Assembly (NCBI GenBank): GCA_028721415.1
Contig: JAQYIU010000036.1
Coordinates: forward strand, 1-57,914
Direction of reading: 5' to 3'
DNA: 57,914 bases
Source: Lachnospiraceae bacterium
GTDB taxonomy: Bacteria > Bacillota > Clostridia > Lachnospirales > Lachnospiraceae
The notes below the pieces were generated by a model that made no database searches, was not told the DNA's origin, and saw only the letters and a program-made list of their open reading frames with translations. Shown piece after piece: positions 9,740 through 19,211 of the stretch (positions within the stretch are counted from its first letter, which is position 1; each line of letters opens with the position of its first letter). A program made the translations under genes and the position numbers.

Positions 9740-10168
9740 TTGAGTGCAAAAACTAAAATCATTGTTGTAAAAGCAAAAGAATTAATTTACACTGCTCTTT
9801 TTATCTGTCTGGCTATCATTTTAATTCTTTTGCTCATTTTCATGTTTGCTCCCGAAGAAAAAACCGTCAAAACCAGCGGTGGGGTCTACACTCCGGGAAT
9901 CTATACTTCCACGATTGCTCTGGGCGATACTACACTGGATGTCGCAGTCTCTGTGGATGAAAACAGCATTACTTCCGTCAGTCTCACCAATTTAAGCGAA
10001 AGCGTGACCGCCATGTATCCTCTACTGGAGCCATCTCTGGAAGATATCAATTCTCAGCTGGAAAATATATCTTCCATCGATGATCTGGAATTAAATTCAG
10101 AAAATAAATATACCGGTCTGATTCTTCAGCAAGCCATCAAAAATGCGCTGCAAAAAGCGCAGTCCTGA
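9740..10168 (+). CDS. Membrane-anchored FMN-binding-domain-like protein
   Basis: The product is about 142 residues: a short basic N-terminus, one membrane helix (LIYTALFICLAIILILLLIF) and an outer domain beginning GGVYTPGIYTSTIALGDTTL. The pattern VxVDENSITSVSLTNLSES followed by a C-terminal helix (YTGLILQQAIKNALQKA) resembles FMN-bind domains, but the threonine motif used for covalent flavin attachment is absent. It may therefore be a structural homologue without flavin. I chose the TTG at 9740 because GGAAGGA lies 9 bases before it; a TTG at 9722 would overlap that ribosome site. It is convergent with nadE, whose stop is 2 bases away, and no terminator separates them. Function unknown. Confidence 0.7.
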   Translation: MSAKTKIIVVKAKELIYTALFICLAIILILLLIFMFAPEEKTVKTSGGVYTPGIYTSTIALGDTTLDVAVSVDENSITSVSLTNLSESVTAMYPLLEPSLEDINSQLENISSIDDLELNSENKYTGLILQQAIKNALQKAQS

Positions 10169-10169
10169 T

Positions 10170-12101
10170 CTATAAGCCCAGTTTTTCTTTCAGGCGATCT
10201 ATCTCTGCCATCCATACGGATGGGCTGGCATCACTCGGCATCCGCAAATCTCCTCTAGGAGATACTGCAATAGAACCAACCTTCGGTCCATCCGGCAGAC
10301 AGGAACGTTTGAAATGCTGTGCAAAAAATCTCCAGCAGAAGGTTCTGAGCCATTTATACAATGTGGCATCATCATATTCATCCCCAAAAGCTTTTTTTGC
10401 CAGACGGAAAATCTTCTCCGGAGCAAATCCAAATCGAAGCATGTAGTAAAGATAGAAATCATGAAGTTCATACGGTCCTACCAGATCCTCTGTAATCTGA
10501 GAAATCACACCGTCTACCGGAGGAAGCAATTCCGGGCTTACCGGAGTATCAAGTATGTCAAATAACACATCTTTCAGTTCTTCCTGATCCGCTGTATCTG
10601 CATAATATCTCACCAGATGTCTTACCAATGTTTTTGGCACAGAACAGTTTACGGCATACATGGACATATGATCTCCGTTATAAGTCGCCCATCCAAGAGC
10701 CAGTTCAGACATATCACCGGTTCCTATTACCATACCATTGGTCTGATTGGCAATATCCATGAGAATCTGCGTTCTCTCTCTTGCCTGTGAATTCTCATAA
10801 GTCACATCATGAATTTCGCTGTCATGACCAATGTCTGCAAAATGTTGTTCCACTGCTTTATTGATTCGAATCTCCCGGAGAGTTGCCCCCAACTTTCTCG
10901 TCAGGGTGACAGCATTGGAGTAGGTTCTGTCCGTAGTTCCAAAACATGGCATAGTCACACAGACAATATTCTCCCGAGGAATCTTCAGCATATCAAAAGC
11001 TCTTGCAGTCACCAGCACTGCCAGTGTAGAATCCAAGCCTCCGCTGATTCCAATCACCGCAGACTGACAATTGGTATGGGCGAGTCTTTTCTTAAGTCCC
11101 ATGGCCTGAATGGTCAAAATCTCATCACATCTCTTATCTCTGTCCTTTTTATCCGATGGAATAAATGGTGTTCTGGAGAAATAGCGTTCAAGCTCTGTCT
11201 CTTCCTCATCCAGAGTAAAATATACTCTGTGATATTCCTGCCCCATCTCATCACTGACAAAGGTACTCATCTTTCTCCGGTCTGCTTCCAGTCGCTGCAG
11301 ATCAATCTCCGCATCAATATATTCATTTTCAAATCGATCGGATTCCGCCAGCATGGAACCATATTCAGAAATCATATTATGTCCGCTGTAAACCAGATCC
11401 TGGGTGGACTCTCCTTCCCCGGCGGAGGCATACAGATAAGCACACACCAGTTTTGCAGATTGCGAATTCACCAGATTTCTCCGGTAAGTATCCTTGGTTG
11501 TCGTCTCATCACTGGCTGACGGGTTACAGATCACCGTAGCTCCGGCCAATGCATGATAGGTTGACGGTGGCAACGGTACCCACAAATCTTCACAAATTTC
11601 ACAGCCAAGCACCAGTTCTTCCATGTTCTCACAGCAAAACAGAAGATTCATTCCAAACGGCACTTCCTGTCCACAAAGACGAATTATCTCCACCGCTCTT
11701 CTGCCCGGAGTAAAATGTCTCATCTCATAAAATTCAGAATAATTCGGCAGATATTTCTTTGGAACTACCCCAAGAATCTTTCCTTTCTGAATAAATACAG
11801 CACAGTTAAACAGATTGTGATTGACCATCAGCGGCATTCCCACCACGATCACCATATCCATATTTTCCGTATCCTTTAAAAGAATCTCCAGCTGTTTCTT
11901 CGTTTCTGTGAGCAAAGGATTCTGCCAGAACAGATCACTGCAGGTATAGGCAGAAAGTACCAGTTCCGGAAGGACAAGCACTTTCACTCCTCTTTCTTCC
12001 GCCTTCTTTACAGTTTCCATGACTCTTTCTCTATTGTAAACCGGATCAGCAACTTTCACATTAACAGAAGCAGCTGCCACCCGCAAAAATCCATCTTTCA
12101 T
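10170..12101 (-). CDS. nadE: Glutamine-dependent NAD+ synthetase
   Basis: This enzyme makes NAD+ from nicotinic acid adenine dinucleotide, ATP and glutamine, the last step of NAD synthesis. The 643-residue length fits the two-domain form. The N-terminal nitrilase-like glutaminase (about 1-280) shows the Glu-Lys-Cys triad in LPELVLSAYTC, PKKYLPNY and GCEICEDLWVP. The C-terminal synthetase has the ATP pyrophosphatase loop SGGLDSTLAV near residue 355 and GTGDMSELALGWATYNGDH. An AAAGGAAAGAGAAA ribosome site precedes the ATG. It appears to be a single-gene unit upstream of the first rpoD-like gene. Confidence 0.96.
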   Translation of the reverse strand: MKDGFLRVAAASVNVKVADPVYNRERVMETVKKAEERGVKVLVLPELVLSAYTCSDLFWQNPLLTETKKQLEILLKDTENMDMVIVVGMPLMVNHNLFNCAVFIQKGKILGVVPKKYLPNYSEFYEMRHFTPGRRAVEIIRLCGQEVPFGMNLLFCCENMEELVLGCEICEDLWVPLPPSTYHALAGATVICNPSASDETTTKDTYRRNLVNSQSAKLVCAYLYASAGEGESTQDLVYSGHNMISEYGSMLAESDRFENEYIDAEIDLQRLEADRRKMSTFVSDEMGQEYHRVYFTLDEEETELERYFSRTPFIPSDKKDRDKRCDEILTIQAMGLKKRLAHTNCQSAVIGISGGLDSTLAVLVTARAFDMLKIPRENIVCVTMPCFGTTDRTYSNAVTLTRKLGATLREIRINKAVEQHFADIGHDSEIHDVTYENSQARERTQILMDIANQTNGMVIGTGDMSELALGWATYNGDHMSMYAVNCSVPKTLVRHLVRYYADTADQEELKDVLFDILDTPVSPELLPPVDGVISQITEDLVGPYELHDFYLYYMLRFGFAPEKIFRLAKKAFGDEYDDATLYKWLRTFCWRFFAQHFKRSCLPDGPKVGSIAVSPRGDLRMPSDASPSVWMAEIDRLKEKLGL

Positions 12102-12190
12102 TTTCTCTTTCCTTTCCTGTTTTCTTTTTCATTTGTATAAGTAGTTTATCCTTTATTCAAAGTATATACTACAATTTACCCTGTTTCAAC

Positions 12191-12226
12191 AGAAAAAAGG
12201 GAAGCCCGCCTTCCAGTCTTCCCTTT
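12191..12226 (-). terminator. Intrinsic terminator after the first rpoD-like gene
   Basis: On the minus strand AAAGGGAAG pairs with CTTCCCTTT across a short GC-containing loop, followed by TTTC. It lies about 40 bases after the stop codon. Confidence 0.8.
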
Positions 12227-12264
12227 TGTAAAATTACTATATATAGTTCTCTTTTCCCGTCTTC

Positions 12265-13365
12265 TTATTCCAGGAAATCCTTCAGCTTTCTGCTGCGGCT
12301 CGGATGTCTGAGTTTACGAAGGGCTTTCGCCTCAATCTGACGGATACGCTCTCTGGTTACGTTAAACTCCTTACCAACCTCTTCCAGGGTTCTTGTCTTT
12401 CCATCATCCAATCCAAAACGAAGCTTGATAACGTTACGCTCCCTTTCTGTAAGGGATGCCATCGCCACTTCCAACTCTTCTTTCAACATGGAGAAGGAAG
12501 CGGAATCCACTGGAGAGAGAAGTGACTCATCTTCAATAAAATCACCAAGCTGGCTGTCCTCTTCTTCACCGATCGGAGTGTCGAGGGAAACCGGATCTCT
12601 GGAGGTCTTTAAGATCTCATCGATCTTGGCTACCGGCATATTCATCTTCTTGGCAATCTCTTCATTGGTTGGTTCTCTTCCCAGTTCCTGCAAAAGCATT
12701 CTGGAAGTACGTAATGTTTTATTGATAGTCTCTACCATATGTACCGGCACACGAATTGTCTTTGCCGTATCGGCAATTCCTCTGGTGATTGCCTGACGGA
12801 TCCACCATGTAGAATAGGTACTGAACTTGTTACCCTTTTTATAATCAAACTTTTCAACGGCTTTCATGAGCCCCATATTTCCTTCCTGAATCAGATCAAG
12901 GAAGGACATTCCTCTGCCCACATACTTTTTAGCAATACTGACAACCAGTCTCAGATTGGCCTCGATCAGCTGCTTTCTGGCCTGCTCATCTCCCTTTTCA
13001 ATACGCTGGGCAAGAAAAACTTCTTCTTCTGCGGTAAGAAGAGGGATATTACCAATCTCTTTTAAGTACATACGAACCGGATCTTCCAGGCTGACACCTT
13101 CGAGAATATCTGTATCGTCAATGAGCTCTACTTCTTCAGCATCATCATCGATAAAGTTATCATCTGCATCTTCTTCACTGGTATTCAGGACGTCAACTCC
13201 CTGCTTTTCAAAGTAGTCCAGAATCCATTCAAACTTCTCCGGGGTCAGCTCCACATTCTTAAATGCGTCGTTAATCTCCTTATATTCGAGTACATTTTTG
13301 TTCTGATGCGCCTGTTTCAAAAGTGTTTCCATAATATTGGAAAAACTTAATCTTGCATCTTCCAT
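12265..13365 (-). CDS. RNA polymerase primary-type sigma factor (first of two)
   Basis: The product is about 366 residues and has all sigma-70 group 1/2 parts: a short region 1.1 (about 1-85), region 1.2 ([16 protein letters not shown]), region 2 ([20 protein letters not shown], then [15 protein letters not shown] for -10 recognition), region 3, and region 4.2 helix-turn-helix ([20 protein letters not shown]). It should direct RNA polymerase to TTGACA/TATAAT promoters. I prefer the ATG at 13365, preceded by GGGAG; a TTG at 13380 preceded by AAAGGAG is an alternative. It stands alone with its own strong promoter and hairpin leader. A very similar sigma is encoded at 37.2-38.3 kb in the classical dnaG cluster, so this may be the second, conditionally used copy. 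Confidence 0.95.
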   Translation of the reverse strand: MEDARLSFSNIMETLLKQAHQNKNVLEYKEINDAFKNVELTPEKFEWILDYFEKQGVDVLNTSEEDADDNFIDDDAEEVELIDDTDILEGVSLEDPVRMYLKEIGNIPLLTAEEEVFLAQRIEKGDEQARKQLIEANLRLVVSIAKKYVGRGMSFLDLIQEGNMGLMKAVEKFDYKKGNKFSTYSTWWIRQAITRGIADTAKTIRVPVHMVETINKTLRTSRMLLQELGREPTNEEIAKKMNMPVAKIDEILKTSRDPVSLDTPIGEEEDSQLGDFIEDESLLSPVDSASFSMLKEELEVAMASLTERERNVIKLRFGLDDGKTRTLEEVGKEFNVTRERIRQIEAKALRKLRHPSRSRKLKDFLE

Positions 13366-13539
13366 CTTCTGATCTCCCAATTTTTTCTCCTTTTTCTTTC
13401 CATTCTGTCTGTGTTTATCTCGCTGCATCCTGTCATCAAGAGAGAATTTTTCCTTTTATATCATACTTCACATCTTTAACGGATCATCTCACGATACACC
13501 ATTCCAAAAACAATCAAGGAAAAATTATAAAGACACCTT

Positions 13540-13575
13540 AAAGAAGGGTAAACGTATCCCATTATACCCTTCTTT
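13540..13575 (-). promoter_or_regulatory. Hairpin in the 5' leader of the first rpoD-like gene
   Basis: AAAGAAGGGTA (13540-13550) pairs perfectly with TACCCTTCTTT (13565-13575) around a 14-base loop. It starts about 25-30 bases after the predicted transcription start and is followed on the minus strand by only a short T stretch. It could be an attenuator, an mRNA-stabilising 5' hairpin, or a leftover terminator of the upstream glf operon. Confidence 0.6.
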
Positions 13576-13607
13576 CTCATTTGTTTATTATATTTTCTTA
13601 TATCCCA

Positions 13608-13636
13608 ATATTATCCCATGATTCTCCCTGTGTCAA
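13608..13636 (-). promoter_or_regulatory. Strong sigma-A promoter of the first rpoD-like gene
   Basis: Minus strand TTGACA (13636-13631), exactly 17 bases, TAATAT (13613-13608). Transcription should start near 13601, giving a leader of about 235 bases before the chosen start codon. It lies in the gap after glf and points to the sigma gene. Confidence 0.85.
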
Positions 13637-13660
13637 CATTTTTTACATATTTCTTTTATT

Positions 13661-14761
13661 TTATAACACAGATTCAACAAGGTTCAGTGCAGCGCGAATC
13701 ACTTTGTCCATATCAAAATACTGGTAATTCCCCAATCTTCCACCGAATATAGTATTATCTTCTTCTGCTGCCAGTGCCCGATACTCTTCGGCGAGTTTTT
13801 CATTGGCTTCATCATTGATCGGATAATATGGTTCCATTCCCGGCTTCCACTCTTCAGGATATTCTCTTGAAATCACAGTCACCGGCTGCTTGCCAAACTC
13901 AAAATGTTTATGTTCAATGATTCTGGTATATGGAATCTCCCGCTCGGTATAATTAACCACTGCGTTTCCCTGATAGTTTTCTATCGGGAGAAGCTCGGTC
14001 TCAAAACGGACCGTGCGGTACTGAAGAATTCCCAGACGATAATCAAAATAGGCATCCAACGGTCCGGTATATACTGTTGTCTGCGCGATATCCGGATGGC
14101 TTTTGCGGAATTCAAAATAATCGGTATTCAGCAATACATCAGAGCCTTCCAGCATCTTTTCGACCATTTTGGTGTATCCTCCCACAGGAATGCCCTGATA
14201 AGGATCATTAAAATAATTGTTGTCATAAACAAACCGAAGCGGCAGACGTTTGATGATAAACGGCGGAAGCTCTTTACAATCTCTTCCCCACTGTTTTTCC
14301 GTATAACCTTTGACTAACTTCTCATAGACATCTCGTCCGGCCAGAGAAAGTGCCTGCTCTTCCAGATTCTTTGGTTCTTCGATATGAAGACTGGCAATCT
14401 GCTCGGCAATCTTGTCTTTCGCTTCCTGCGGAGTGCGGATTCCCCACAGTTTGCTGAAAGTATTCATATTAAACGGAAGATTATATAATTCATCTTTGTA
14501 AATGGCAATCGGTGAATTGATATAATGATTAAATTCTGCAAATTGATTAACATATTCCCAAACTTCCTTATCAGAAGTATGGAAAATATGTGCTCCGTAT
14601 TTGTGAACCTGAATTCCTTCTATATTCTCACAATAAATATTACCGCCAATATGATCTCTTTTTTCAATAACCAGGCAGGAATGTCCTCGACGAATCATTT
14701 CATGAGCAAATACACTCCCAAATAATCCGGCTCCAACGATAAGGTAATCATATTTTTTCAT
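13661..14761 (-). CDS. glf: UDP-galactopyranose mutase
   Basis: This FAD enzyme interconverts UDP-galactopyranose and UDP-galactofuranose, supplying galactofuranose for surface glycans. The N-terminus has the FAD Rossmann motif (YLIVGAGLFGSVFAHE) and the family motifs HIGGNIYCENIEGIQVHKYGAHIFHT near residues 40-60. WEYVNQFAEFNHY, TEKQWGRDCKELP and the C-terminal GGRLGNYQYFDMDKVI are also characteristic. About 366 residues is the usual length. The ATG at 14761 is preceded by GAAGG; the frame also opens at a TTG at 14767 inside that ribosome site. It follows the cytidylyltransferase fusion by 2 bases, so the two are co-translated. Galactofuranose is therefore a likely component of the polymer made by this cluster. 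Confidence 0.96.
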   Translation of the reverse strand: MKKYDYLIVGAGLFGSVFAHEMIRRGHSCLVIEKRDHIGGNIYCENIEGIQVHKYGAHIFHTSDKEVWEYVNQFAEFNHYINSPIAIYKDELYNLPFNMNTFSKLWGIRTPQEAKDKIAEQIASLHIEEPKNLEEQALSLAGRDVYEKLVKGYTEKQWGRDCKELPPFIIKRLPLRFVYDNNYFNDPYQGIPVGGYTKMVEKMLEGSDVLLNTDYFEFRKSHPDIAQTTVYTGPLDAYFDYRLGILQYRTVRFETELLPIENYQGNAVVNYTEREIPYTRIIEHKHFEFGKQPVTVISREYPEEWKPGMEPYYPINDEANEKLAEEYRALAAEEDNTIFGGRLGNYQYFDMDKVIRAALNLVESVL

Positions 14762-14763
14762 AT

Positions 14764-16122
14764 TCAACCTTCTTTCTTTTCATCCACAGACTGTTTTTCC
14801 TTACGAAAATGCATCTTCTCTTTCTGTAATTCTTTCAAAATATGCTGTTGAATTTCCACAATTCGAAGAGACTCTTCCGGCTGCATTTTTTTGCTGACTT
14901 CGCTGCCTTCTTTGATCATCAGAAGCATCTCATGAAGAAGGTATCTCATACCATTTCCTTCAAAATTGAAGCTGTAGCGTTTCAACTTACTGCCTGCTCC
15001 TTCCGAAGCCTCAAAATATCCCATATTCCACCATTCATCCGGAAGATCCACACGTCCTCTTGTTCCGAGAATTTCCAGTTGATTTTTCATACCCGGTGTG
15101 CAGCCGATCTCAATGCATCCCATGCGATTATCATAATGGAATATGATCTGGTTATAAATCAATTCATGATTCTGGTCATAGACAGGATTCATGGTTATTT
15201 CCTTATAATCGCTTCCCAGTATTCTCTGGAAAACAAGAATGGAATCCGTAAGACGGTCTACCATCCCAAATTCATTGCTGTTTTCCACCTGAATACAGCA
15301 GCGAATCTTAATCAATTGCCCAATCAGCTCTCTGTTGAGCATCCAGGTGAGCTGGGCGAGTGCTCTTAAATAGGCCAAAATTACATTATCAATGAATAAT
15401 ACTTTCTTTTCTTCTGCCAGATTCAACAGAACTTTCAGCTGCTCACTGTCCAGAGAACATGGATTCTCGCAGATCACATGCTTGCCTTCTGAAAGTGCTT
15501 TCTGACAGTACCCAAATCGCTGCTCCAGTTTGGTTCGAACATACACAATATCCAGATCTTTGAGAAATTCATCCATCTGATTCGTAGAAAAGGCCAGCTC
15601 ATACTTATTCTCATATTCTGCAGCCTGTCCGGCATCTTCCATGAAAACACTTTCCACGTGAATTCCACTGACATATTTGGATTCGAGCACGATTTCTCCA
15701 TCTTCCATCGTGTCGGAAACAATACCGATATTATATATTTTCTGTTTTTCTCTTAATTGAGTGCTGGAAATATTTTTGGTTCGCTCCAGATACACAACTT
15801 CACAATATCGATTCAGATAATCAAACTTTCCATACCAGTCCGAGCCGATCACCAGCTTATCGATATCGTATTTAACCACATCAGAAATTTTCTGTCCCAT
15901 GTATTCTTCTACAATGATCTTATCTGCAAGACCGGTTTTTCGCACATTTTCAATACGGGTCAGAAGGCTGTCCTGTACATTCAGTTTACCTCTCTCCAGA
16001 TCATAGATTTCTCCGGTAACACCGACGATCAGGTAATCTCCCTGTTCCTTTGCCCTTTTTAATATATTATAGTGGCCCTGATGAAATAAATCAAAAGTAC
16101 CGTAAGTAATCACTTTTATCAT
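14764..16122 (-). CDS. Cytidylyltransferase fused to a Gfo/Idh/MocA-like domain
   Basis: Residues 1-130 are a TagD-type nucleotidyltransferase: YGTFDLFHQGHYNILKRA carries the HxGH motif and SSTQLRE stands for the family RTxGISTT motif. Such domains activate glycerol phosphate or related polyol or ethanolamine phosphates with CTP. Residues about 135-430 resemble Gfo/Idh/MocA oxidoreductases (EGKHVICENPCSLD; then a beta-sheet dimer domain). That half lacks a clear GxGxxG loop and has ENP at 219-221 where the catalytic lysine motif EKP is expected. The oxidoreductase half may thus be structural, or bind a substrate without NAD(P) chemistry. The start overlaps the upstream stop by 4 bases (ATGA). 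The likely product is a CDP-activated precursor for surface polymer decoration; the exact substrate is not known. Confidence 0.85.
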   Translation of the reverse strand: MIKVITYGTFDLFHQGHYNILKRAKEQGDYLIVGVTGEIYDLERGKLNVQDSLLTRIENVRKTGLADKIIVEEYMGQKISDVVKYDIDKLVIGSDWYGKFDYLNRYCEVVYLERTKNISSTQLREKQKIYNIGIVSDTMEDGEIVLESKYVSGIHVESVFMEDAGQAAEYENKYELAFSTNQMDEFLKDLDIVYVRTKLEQRFGYCQKALSEGKHVICENPCSLDSEQLKVLLNLAEEKKVLFIDNVILAYLRALAQLTWMLNRELIGQLIKIRCCIQVENSNEFGMVDRLTDSILVFQRILGSDYKEITMNPVYDQNHELIYNQIIFHYDNRMGCIEIGCTPGMKNQLEILGTRGRVDLPDEWWNMGYFEASEGAGSKLKRYSFNFEGNGMRYLLHEMLLMIKEGSEVSKKMQPEESLRIVEIQQHILKELQKEKMHFRKEKQSVDEKKEG

Positions 16123-17924
16123 AATTTCAATAACTCCTCCATAATTGCCGATGAAACGTATGGTTTCTGATTATACATAGGTTCTCCAAAAACAGTTTTC
16201 GGAAATGCAACTGTATGATCCCTCATGGTGATCTGAATCAGGGATGGAGCATTTGCCATCGCATCAGAAAGATATTCTGTAAAGATCTGTTGTTCCTGAT
16301 CCATGATCTCTCCGGCTGAAATCGTCTTTCCATAAAGGCCGTATGCTTTTGCAATCTGCTCAAAATCAGGAACCTCATATCCTCCTTCTCTGGCAGCACC
16401 AACGTATCTTCCTTCAAATATGGAATCCTGCTGCTGTCGAATCAGACCGAGGATGCTGTTATTCAAAATGAGTATGGTAATCGGAAGATGTTCTCTCCGT
16501 ATCCACTGCAGTTCCTGAATGTTCATCTGTGCACTTCCATCTCCACAAAGAACCAGTACCGGACGTTTGGTAGCATAATAGGCTCCAATGGCGGCCGGGA
16601 TTGAAAATCCCATGGCTCCATGACCACCGGAACACAGGAATCTTTGCTCCTTTTGGAAATCAAAAGACGTTGCTGTCCAAACCTGATGCTGCCCCACATC
16701 TGCACAGATCAGTGTTCCATCTTTAATGCTGTGACTGATTTTCGTCATCAGACGATTTTCTGCCATTTCCGGTGCAATCTGATCACAGGCATCCAGTTTT
16801 TCTTTACAGCTTCGGCATACTTCTTTCCATTTATCCACAGTTTCCCATCGAGTATCTTTATGATCGTCAGAGCAATTCTGTTTCTTTTCTTCTAAAAGTT
16901 CATCCAGATAGTGGAAGAACTTCATGGAATCCATAACGAGAACTTTTTCATCTTTATGGACCTGACGTTTTAACTGAATCTCATCAATATCAACCCGGAT
17001 GATCTGAGCCTGCGGTGCAAAATTATCCGGCTTCATACCAATCTGTCTTGGACACATGCTACATCCAATACTTAAGATACAATCTGCTTTCTGACATGCC
17101 AGAAGATTCGTGTGACGGTGTCCGTAAGCCGATCCGATCATTCCATAATTAAGAGGATGATCCGCCGGCAAAAGATCTCTTCCCAGCATACTGGTAATCA
17201 CCGGAATTCCCAGTCGGTCAATGATTCTTCTCACTAATCTTCGATCTTCTTCCTTTTTCGAAATACCATTTCCAAGGAGAAGAAGAGGGCGTTTTGCATG
17301 ACACACCTCATCAAGAATCTGGCAGACCGCCTCTACCTCATCGGCCTGACGCATTTTCTCATTGAAACTCATTCCGGTGGATTTTTCCTTCACGGAATCC
17401 ACATCCACTTCAAATCGCTGAATGTTCATCGGCAAGTCCAGTAAAACCGGTCCCATACGTCCACTGGTTGCAATCTCATAAACTTTTTCCAATTCTTCCG
17501 GCAGTTCTTCTACATTGGTAATCTGACGACAATACTTGGTAATGGAAGACGCCATAGCAACCACATTTGTTTCCTGAAATCCCTGTTGTCTTAATTCCGG
17601 AATAGCCGTATATTCATTGGTATTGAGCTGGCCGGTAAGAAAAATCACCGGTGCAGAGTCATAATAAGCATCTGCAATGCCAGACATCAGATTGATTGCT
17701 CCCGGACCGCTGGTTGCATAAGCGACCGCACAGTGTCCGCTGGCTTTGGCATATCCTACCGCTGCAAAAGCCGCTCCCTGTTCGTTGTAACAAGTGTGAT
17801 TCTCCGCTTTCGGATTCTTTCCGATTGAATCAATAAAATGAGCAATCATGGTACCCTGATATCCAAAGAAATGGGTAATTCCCTTTTCACATAAAAATTC
17901 TACTATATAGTCACTGGCTTTCAC
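16119..17924 (-). CDS. Thiamine diphosphate enzyme, acetolactate-synthase-like
   Basis: About 601 residues with the three-domain ThDP fold: PYR domain with the activating glutamate (CYNEQGAAFAAVGYAKASG), central domain, and PP domain with the ThDP/Mg motif GDGSAQMNIQELQWIRREHLPITILILNN. It resembles IlvB-like 2-keto acid enzymes, but no regulatory subunit gene is next to it. It is embedded in a surface-polymer cluster, so a biosynthetic role (decarboxylation or ligation of a 2-keto acid to make a polymer building block) is more likely than branched-chain amino acid synthesis. I chose the GTG at 17924 (VKASDYIVEFL) because relatives start at this point and AAGG lies about 8 bases before it; a longer frame opens at a TTG at 17945. 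Substrate unknown. Confidence 0.88.
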   Translation of the reverse strand: MKASDYIVEFLCEKGITHFFGYQGTMIAHFIDSIGKNPKAENHTCYNEQGAAFAAVGYAKASGHCAVAYATSGPGAINLMSGIADAYYDSAPVIFLTGQLNTNEYTAIPELRQQGFQETNVVAMASSITKYCRQITNVEELPEELEKVYEIATSGRMGPVLLDLPMNIQRFEVDVDSVKEKSTGMSFNEKMRQADEVEAVCQILDEVCHAKRPLLLLGNGISKKEEDRRLVRRIIDRLGIPVITSMLGRDLLPADHPLNYGMIGSAYGHRHTNLLACQKADCILSIGCSMCPRQIGMKPDNFAPQAQIIRVDIDEIQLKRQVHKDEKVLVMDSMKFFHYLDELLEEKKQNCSDDHKDTRWETVDKWKEVCRSCKEKLDACDQIAPEMAENRLMTKISHSIKDGTLICADVGQHQVWTATSFDFQKEQRFLCSGGHGAMGFSIPAAIGAYYATKRPVLVLCGDGSAQMNIQELQWIRREHLPITILILNNSILGLIRQQQDSIFEGRYVGAAREGGYEVPDFEQIAKAYGLYGKTISAGEIMDQEQQIFTEYLSDAMANAPSLIQITMRDHTVAFPKTVFGEPMYNQKPYVSSAIMEELLKL

Positions 17925-17962
17925 CAAAATCACCTTCCCCATCAACTGCTTAAAATTACAAC

Positions 17963-17992
17963 AAACGGAAAGATTCTATTATCTTTCCGTTT
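17963..17992 (-). terminator. Hairpin between the degenerate LicD gene and the ThDP gene
   Basis: AAACGGAAAGAT and ATCTTTCCGTTT form a near-perfect stem with a 6-base loop, about 10 bases after the stop at 18003. The T content after it on the minus strand is modest, so it may only partly stop transcription into the ThDP-glf part. Confidence 0.55.
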
Positions 17993-18002
17993 ATCAATCT
18001 TT

Positions 18003-19151
18003 TCAGGACGGTAATTCAAATCCCAGACCAAGTTGTTCAACCAGTTGATCCAGCTTTGAATTCACCATAAAATCTTCTCGCTTTAATTTTTTTTGCTTAC
18101 AATAGAGATTCATCTCCTGCCATGGTTCCAGAAGGAGATACAGTTCTTCATAATCTCCACTGTCAAACAATTCCTGAATTCTTTCCAGACAAGAATCATC
18201 ATATATCTTCTGAAGCGTCACCTTTTTCTGTTCCAGATTGCACTGTGCCCATACTTTATCCATATATCTTTTGGATGGCGCATATTCTTTCAGATAATCC
18301 CTCTGTTTTTCTCTCAGTTTTTCATATTCGAGAATCACAGATTTCGGATCATTTCCCAGCATATCAAAGAATTCTTTATACGGAACGATCGTGCTGACCA
18401 TCATTTTCGGATATTTAATGCCTTCTGCGAAAACAACAGCATACGGTCTCTGATACAGTCCTTTGAAAAAAGCTTCCATATCTTCCGGCATGGTAAAAGA
18501 AATCCCGTTCAGCATATAATCTCCGGCCTTCTCTAAAAGAGAGCGATCTCCTTCAAAGGAAAAACGTGGTTTGAGTTTGGTTCTGCAAAACACCTTTTCC
18601 GATGGTACACTGTGTGCTTTCACCCAGAAGTCAAACAATTGAGAAGCCGAGTGCTCTTTCAGACATTCTAACGCATAGTTTTGTGCTTCGAGTTCCCTCT
18701 CCGTCTTAAACCGATCATCTCCAAAGCGACTTAAAAGCCCTTCTTCCAACAATTCATATTGCCCGTTTTCTTTCTCATCTTCCAGAACGGAAGAAATAAA
18801 ACAGATGTGAACCGAAATTCCATAATGCTGAAATCCTTTAAAATGCTCCTTCTCAAAAGCCGTCGTATTCTCAGCAGTATATCTCAGAAAAAAACCTGGA
18901 AAATCCGAATTTTTTTTCAGATGATCCAGAGAACGGTTCTCTGGCATCTTTTTCTCAAGTGCTTCGATCATGCGATCTGCATCCTCCGCATGAATCATCA
19001 TATGACCGAGAAGCATATCCTCACTGCACTGTTTCTGACAATATGCACTGAGAGCCGTCCATCCACCGAGATAATATCTGATTTTTTCTGATTCACAGAT
19101 TTCTTTGATTTCCTTTAACAACTGACATATTATATCTTGTACATTTTCCAT
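18003..19151 (-). CDS. Degenerate LicD-like protein
   Basis: The 382-residue product begins with the helical lead-in typical of LicD proteins (VQDIICQLLKEIKEICESEKI) and then YYLGGWTALSAYCQKQ. In active LicD proteins this segment reads GGTLLGAxRHxGFxPWDDDxD. Here GG survives but the PWDDDxD acid cluster is replaced (CSEDMLLGHMMIHAEDADRM). The rest is alpha-helical and acidic with no other motif I recognise. Active LicD proteins transfer phosphocholine or other phosphodiester groups to surface glycans. This copy probably lacks that activity or uses another acid set. It lies directly after an intact LicD-like gene and may act as its partner. The ATG at 19151 has AGG at a good distance; the ATG at 19160 is too close to it. 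Confidence 0.7.
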   Translation of the reverse strand: MENVQDIICQLLKEIKEICESEKIRYYLGGWTALSAYCQKQCSEDMLLGHMMIHAEDADRMIEALEKKMPENRSLDHLKKNSDFPGFFLRYTAENTTAFEKEHFKGFQHYGISVHICFISSVLEDEKENGQYELLEEGLLSRFGDDRFKTERELEAQNYALECLKEHSASQLFDFWVKAHSVPSEKVFCRTKLKPRFSFEGDRSLLEKAGDYMLNGISFTMPEDMEAFFKGLYQRPYAVVFAEGIKYPKMMVSTIVPYKEFFDMLGNDPKSVILEYEKLREKQRDYLKEYAPSKRYMDKVWAQCNLEQKKVTLQKIYDDSCLERIQELFDSGDYEELYLLLEPWQEMNLYCKQKKLKREDFMVNSKLDQLVEQLGLGFELPS

Positions 19152-19211
19152 GATTTCCATCCTTTTCCCGTCAGGCTAGCCCAAGGCAGCTATCGCTGCC
19201 CGACATTTCTC

